Below, piece by piece: positions 54,201 through 61,000 of a stretch of 64,000 bases of DNA. Each line of letters begins with the position of its first letter. Position 1 is the stretch's first letter. The position numbers and the translations under genes are program-made. Under the pieces are notes generated by a model. It saw only the letters and a program-made list of their open reading frames with translations. It did no database searches and had not been told where the DNA came from. This stretch comes from Istiophorus platypterus (Eukaryota > Chordata > Actinopteri > Istiophoriformes > Istiophoridae), in NCBI GenBank assembly GCA_016859345.1, contig CM029121.1, positions 4,508,029 to 4,572,028 on the forward strand, read 5' to 3'.

Positions 54201-57200
54201 CAACAATCTACGTCATCAAGGTGTATCAGGAATCTGTATGTGGGGCTGGGTTTTAGGCGCTAAAGAAAGGAGGGCTCTAGATACATGATAAATCTAAGCA
54301 GAGAGAGAGAGAGAGAGAGAAGGTTGCCACTTTCTAGAATGAGAACTAACATGAGTCTTCTTTCAGCATCACAGAGCTCGCCAGCATGAGGAACAGGGTA
54401 AAAAGTCCATCAGCAGGTTATAGACAATGTTAGAAATGTTGTCTCAGTCCTTTTACTGCAGTTGGTCTCTATTCTCTCCCTGCACTCAGTCTTTCTCATT
54501 GTTTTTTAGAAAACCTCTAAAAGGACTGATAGGAGAGTGGTGCTCATCTTCCAAAAGAGGTTCTAGAAACTAGTCTTTTTTCTGCCCTCACTGGTTTCTT
54601 AGTCTGCAACACGTTGTAGGCGCAAACACTGTTGACCCAGTTGGTAATTGTATGAAAGTTCTGCTGTGGATGGTAAACTTGAATATACTGTGTGTAGTCT
54701 TTACTGCAATATCATTCATACTAGAAATAAAGAAATGTGTCACTTGGCCATGTGTCATAGTTTGGTTGGTATTAGAGCACCCTTCTATTTTTTTTCCCAC
54801 TGACTTTGATTGATTTAATATCATGATTGTTTGTGATTATTAACGCCACTCTTTGTAGGACATGTGTGTAGGAATAGACACTAGTCAGTAGGATATTAGG
54901 TAATATTCTTAAAAAGCCCCTTTCCATACATCCAAAATACAATGAGACCTAAAAATATAAAATGTAAGTCAGTATTAATTACTTTAAAGTTTAAAGTTGT
55001 ACAGATCCAGTTTGTCGCTACCTTTTCAAATTATATGTAATCATGTGAACATTTTTTATATGAAACATAAAATCATATAAAAAATCTACACATTGTGGCT
55101 TTGATACATTACATAACACCACATCCAAATTTAACAAATCCTCTCTAACAATCTTTACATGCATCTTTTAAATAACAATTTGTTAATTGAACTTATTTTC
55201 CTTCCTTTGTCCCCAAAGGGCTTGATTTAGACATGAGTGTGTGGATGTGTGTGGATGTATGTGGATGTGTGTGTGTGTGTGCCCGCACGCGTGTGTGTGC
55301 GAGCGTGCACACACTGAAATGTGTGTGTGTGTGTTTTTGTAAGAGGCTTAAGAGGCTGACTAAATGAATGGACCAATTTGCCTTTGCTCTGCAATCATTG
55401 GAGTTTGTATGGGATTTAGGGTATCAGAGAGGAGTAAAGGAGAGCAGACATGTAATCAGAATTTTCTAATTTTGTCTCTGCTCTAGTCACCCCTTGTGTC
55501 TCCCAGTACTCTCATTGCATTTTCTATTGCTTTGCTCATCCTCCTCTCATATTCTCTCCCTCCTGCTCTCTGCACATCTCTAATCTCTGCAGTTTAACCT
55601 TTCATACTCCACCTCCAGTATGAACATCATCAGACCATAATCAAGCTTCTTGGTTGAATTTGATTACGTAAAGGATTGGTCTAGCTTATCTTATTCTCCA
55701 TCAGGTTTTATTACCTGTTTTAAGCTGCAGGTGAATGCTCGGAGCGGGCACCCAGGTTGCCACGGGAACCAGAACGGCCTTAACCAATGGGATGTGCTGC
55801 CTGATGTCTGACAGCAGCTTGTCAAAACCGTAAACATTCAGCGCCTCAACCACCACAGAGGAGACGTAGACAGTTTTGCCGCTGGTTACGTAGTAACCCA
55901 ACGTCACGTTGTGAGGGCTGCAGTCATCACGTTCCACCTGTGACAGAGGAACAAAGAAGGAAAACGTTCAAGTTATAGCCTGTTTTTTCCTGTTACATTT
56001 GTATCTGTATTCCAAGAAAGACTGAGAGGCCATATATCCTACAGTAATGTGGTTGCTAATATATCTTGATGATTTGTGTCCCTATTTCAAAGTAGATACT
56101 GTATACTGCAGAGAACTTGACAAATAGTATCAAAAAGGAAATTCATTCTACCAGGTGAAACAAGCTCTGAACACTATATAATGGACAAGACACAAAGCAT
56201 CCTTTTCTCTTACATGTTGTGCTTGAGCTATGGATTTAGAATAAAAATGCATCAGACTATGAATATGTATAATCCTTTTTTTTAAAAAACAAAAAACAGA
56301 AAACAAATCTGCCTTGAGGGCATATTTCAGCTCCAGCGTTCTACAGTCATAAATCTGACTAACTGTGCCCTGAAAAAACACATACAGACAACAATCAGTG
56401 GTGAGTCAAGGCTTGTATTTCTGGAGCTATAAACCGCCCACTTTCCTCTACCTTCGACCTGAGAAGCTGTGGTTGTTGTTACTATGGCTCTTTCCTCTTT
56501 CCTCATCCTTTTTCTCCTCTCCTCTCCTCTGAAAGCGTTCACTGGCTGCCCCTGGCTGGTTTTTTTCTTGTGAAAACATCCTTCTTGCTGAAACTGTATT
56601 TCATTACCTATCCCCGTCCTCTGCTCTCCTCTAGTCTTTGTACAAAAAAAAATTAAACAAAAATCTCCCTGTTTGTCAAACTATACCTGCATGCCATCTT
56701 TTTTTTAAGACATTTCCTGCTGCAAACACTTGCCAAAGCCTTAACCACAGTTTTTTTGAGCAGCTCTTTTGTTTTTACTTATTTTCACCAACATATTCTT
56801 TTATTTCAACAATCCATCTTTGGGTTTTGCATTTCCTTTGAAAATAGAAAGAGAGCTTTCCAATATTTCATGTTAGGTCTCAACTCAAATGGGATGAGTG
56901 AGGAATTAAATTTCAACTATTTCCTGTAGATGTTTTTCTGTGATGCATGTTTTATGTCCTGAGGGATTTTATGAAGTGACTGATTTCGTATTTTCTTGAA
57001 AATGAACACAATCCTGTGATCCAATCCTTTAATCATCAAAAAAATTATGTTTCACAATGTAAAACAGTTCAATAGACTTATGATTTTGGCAAACATTTCA
57101 TCTTAACCTTGGAGGTAAACAACTAACAAATAAATGAATACATAAATCAATATTTATAACGATGTTGCTTTGAAAAGGTGTTTTTTAAAAGTCTTAGTCA

Positions 57201-58050
57201 GTTATATGAAATCATATCATATAAACACATATATCAACAAATTAAACACATGTATGAATTAAATTAGGTTGGATTTTTTTTCCTTTTTTACTAAAAGTAA
57301 AGATCTAAACTGTTATACATGTATTTAAAACTAAGTAGGATATACGATTATACATTATCAGGACATATTAGAATAGATAAGATTAAATATTAAATATATA
57401 ATGATATATATTATCATAAATATACTGCATTATCAGGACTTTATCCACAGTTATGGGTTCTTGAAAATTCGTTAATAACACTTTAAAATATCCTTACATC
57501 TGTATGCAACTAGACTTTAATTTTTCAAAGCATATTACAAACCACTGATTAATGGTTTATATACTACTTGTGCTAAAGAGTGGGGTTTTAATAATGAGTT
57601 AAAAGGCTTTTTTTTTATTTCTCTTGTGCTTTGTAAACTCAAAAAAGAGTGTAAAATCAAATAGTGCCAACCAGACTTGAACTTCCTCTCTAATGTCTCC
57701 ATGCCAACATTTGAAAGCTGTAAAACTGGTCAGTTTTCCAAGCAATTATGGTACACCACATTGTACAATAATTCAACGCATTAAATAGAGCTGCACACTA
57801 ATTTTATGCTGTTTGACAAATCCCTCCTGCTGAGGCCAATATTTTCCCATCAAAAGTGCCTCAAAACACGGTATAAAATTAGCCAGAGCTCTAAAAGCCC
57901 TGGTATGTAGGCATTTTGTTGGTGCTGCTGTCTCTCAAAAGACTGATCCAGATTTCCAAATGATAGTCTACATTATCTGAATGATAGGGAGGATGAAAAT
58001 TGAGTGAAGAGAGTGTGTGTGTGTGTGTGAGTGTGAGTGTGTGTGTGCGT

Positions 58051-58091
<41 letters not shown>

Positions 58092-61000
58092 ATGCAGGGG
58101 GTAGATGAAAGTCTACTGGAGCTTAGAGACACTGAGTCACTCCCAGTGCAGGCTCACAAACAACTGGATAAAAATAGAAAAAGCAGGCAGATAAAGACAG
58201 TGAGATGAAGAGAGGCAGGTGGACAGAGCGACAGGCAGGGAAGACAGACAGGTTGGCAGAAAATCAATCAAATTAAACCAAGGGAGCAATCAAATAGGAG
58301 AGATGGAGGAAGGTAGAGATATGAGAAATGTAAATATAGAGAATATATAATGGAAGAGGGCAAGAGTATGAATGTTTGAATGAGAGAATAGACAAAGAAA
58401 ATGAGGACACAGACTCAACTGAAAAGGAACGTAAGAGGGAATGAACAAATAAAAATAACACAATAAAGAAAAACACAAAAAAGATCACTTGACTACACTG
58501 CTGAAAAAAGTAATCCTTTATTCTAGATTTATTCTCCATTATCATGTGTAAGTGTTTATGTGAGAGAGAGACAGAGTATGAGTGTGTGTGTATGTTATAA
58601 CCTCTGAGCAAACACTGGCTTACTGTTCAACAGGTATTTTCTATCCAGACTTGAATACTGTCTGCATTAGTCACCTCTCTCTGTTCGTCTCTAGCACCAT
58701 TCAGATGAGTCCTTGTGAGGTGAATGAGCAGGAGTAGAAAATGATGAATACTGTAGCATACTGTAAACTAATGGCACCCTCAAGAATAGGGTCCCTCAGC
58801 ACACATTAAGAGCCACTACTGTGGTAAAATGAAAATGTAAAGATTAGAGTTTTAGCTCGTTGGCATCAGATAGAAAACTACTTTTACAACTAATTTACAT
58901 TTAAAACATATACACTGATAAGCCCCAACTTTAAATTAAGTTACTGGTTTTAATGTTGTGGCGGATCAGTGTTGACCTGATTGGTTGATATCGAATATAA
59001 TAAACACAAAAGTACGATAGATATATTATAAGAAAGGTAGTAATCTCTGTAGATGTTGCTTTGCCCTGTTTACCACTTCTCCTGAGGCAACTTCATACTA
59101 AAACACAAAATCCAATGAATGTCCTGTGAGCCACTAACCTGCATTTACTAGCCACTGAGCTGTGTGTAGTTAACTGCAGCCTGTGCTTACTGGCTAATGG
59201 CAACTTTCTGCTTTCATGCAAAATTAAAGTAACTTCTCTGAGCCGTTCACCTGGCTGTGCCATTTTACTGTCCTGTGACTTAGCTATGAAAACCTGATAA
59301 ACCTGCTCCGTGCACCTGACCAGTGACCTGTATTTGCTAGCAATGGCAATTTGCTTATTAGCTGTTGATGTAACTCTGCTACAGATCTGTTTATTGCTCA
59401 CCAAATTATAATTTGTTTCTTCTGTCCTGTGTTTATTAGCTACTAACCTGTTTGCTGTTAATTGACATGTGGTTACAAGCCAGTGAGCAGCATTTATTAG
59501 CCATTGACCTGTGGTTACTATACCTGAACTTGTAAGACAAACTGACCTGTGCAAAGGCCATGGAGTCATTCAAGGCTCTCTGCAGGGCGTGGCTCAGTCC
59601 TTTATAGAGATTCTGTTTTAGGATCAAGTCCAGGCGGTTCCTGCGCAGCTCAATGGACAAAACTGTGAAGGACATGTTAAAAAAACTAAAGCTTAGTGAT
59701 TGTGTTCACGTTTGGCATGACACTATTCTGTGATAACTGATAAGTTATTGTTTGTGCCATAGATTTAAACTCATTATGACCAAACCTATAGACTAAAAAA
59801 AGTAGTGCCACATCTTAGTGATACCCCATGGCCCCATGGATCGCACTCAGGGATATTTACTTCGGAAAGATGCATCTGTGGCCAGAAGAGCTTGGCCTCT
59901 GTTTAAATGTCTCCTTGGTGGAAACCTTGTACCCACCCATAGGAAATCTGACACCATCTCTGGTTAATGCAATCAAACGCTTCAGTCTCCAGCTCCCAAT
60001 TAATTTAACTGTTTACACTCGAGGAATATCTGCCCTTGCTTTTGTGCAAGTTTCAATTAACTTGTATGCATGTAATTACAGCTTGGTCTTACGAGATACA
60101 TTATGCCTAAGCTTCTGAAATGGTATTTCATGTGTATTCATCATTCCTTTACAACTGTTTTTTCCACAATAATGGCATTCAGTATGTTTTAGGAAATTTG
60201 ATGAGGGGCATGCAGCACCTGAATTAGCAGTAAAACGTCTTCTACAAAAATGACCTGATGTCTTGGCCATTCATCCTACTCTTTTCCCTCCACACGTCTA
60301 AAATTACTCAATCTTTAAGAATTGTGTCATCAATTTCTTATCATTGTTGTACTCAAAATATTCCCAGTTATTGGACATTAGTCTCATACCTGTTTTCACC
60401 AAGTACTTCTCAGTCATGTTGCATGGTAGGGGGCTTTCCTCTGCAGTGGTACTGGACGGAGGTTCTATGGTTGTGGTAGGAGGTGGTGTGGTGTGGCCCA
60501 AGTTAAGCACAGTGGTGACAGGTACTTTTGTTGCTGCAGTTGTAGTTGTAGTAGTAGTAGTGGTAGTGGCAGTAGTAGTAGGAGCAAGTGTAGTAGTAGT
60601 AGTAGTACTAGTTGTAGTGGTGGCAGAAGGAGAAGTGGTGGGGGTTGGGGTGACAGTGGTGGTGGTACCAGGGGGAGCTGTGGTCGTACTTATTGTTGTA
60701 GGCTGAGTGGGAGCTGCTGTACTCATTTCGAAGCTTGTCGTCTGCTGCGTGGTTGTAGCAGCCGTGATATTTGGTTGTAATGTTACAGCACTCACAGTGG
60801 TCGCCGCCTGCGTTGTCACCTCATCGGCAGTTACAGTACGAGTGGTTGTTGAGGGTAAAGTCATGGTTACTATTGTCAGCTGAAGGCTGTCGCTGGTCAC
60901 AGTGTCCTGGCTTGTGGTATTTGAAGCCTTGGCGGAGTCTGGTGGTGATTGTGCTCTTACTGTGGTGGATAACGGTAAAGTTGATGTGGTTGTGGGTGAC

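Larger units (their letters stand above)
55938..59546 (-). other. kiaa1549l intron (3.6 kb)
   Basis: Contains a TG microsatellite (58012-58090) and a degenerate minisatellite (about 59100-59546) directly behind the donor. No exon seen. Confidence 0.8.

Noticed and set aside
59093..59569. Minus-strand 158-codon ORF
   Set aside because: Made of degenerate minisatellite running across the real exon in a different frame; no family resemblance.
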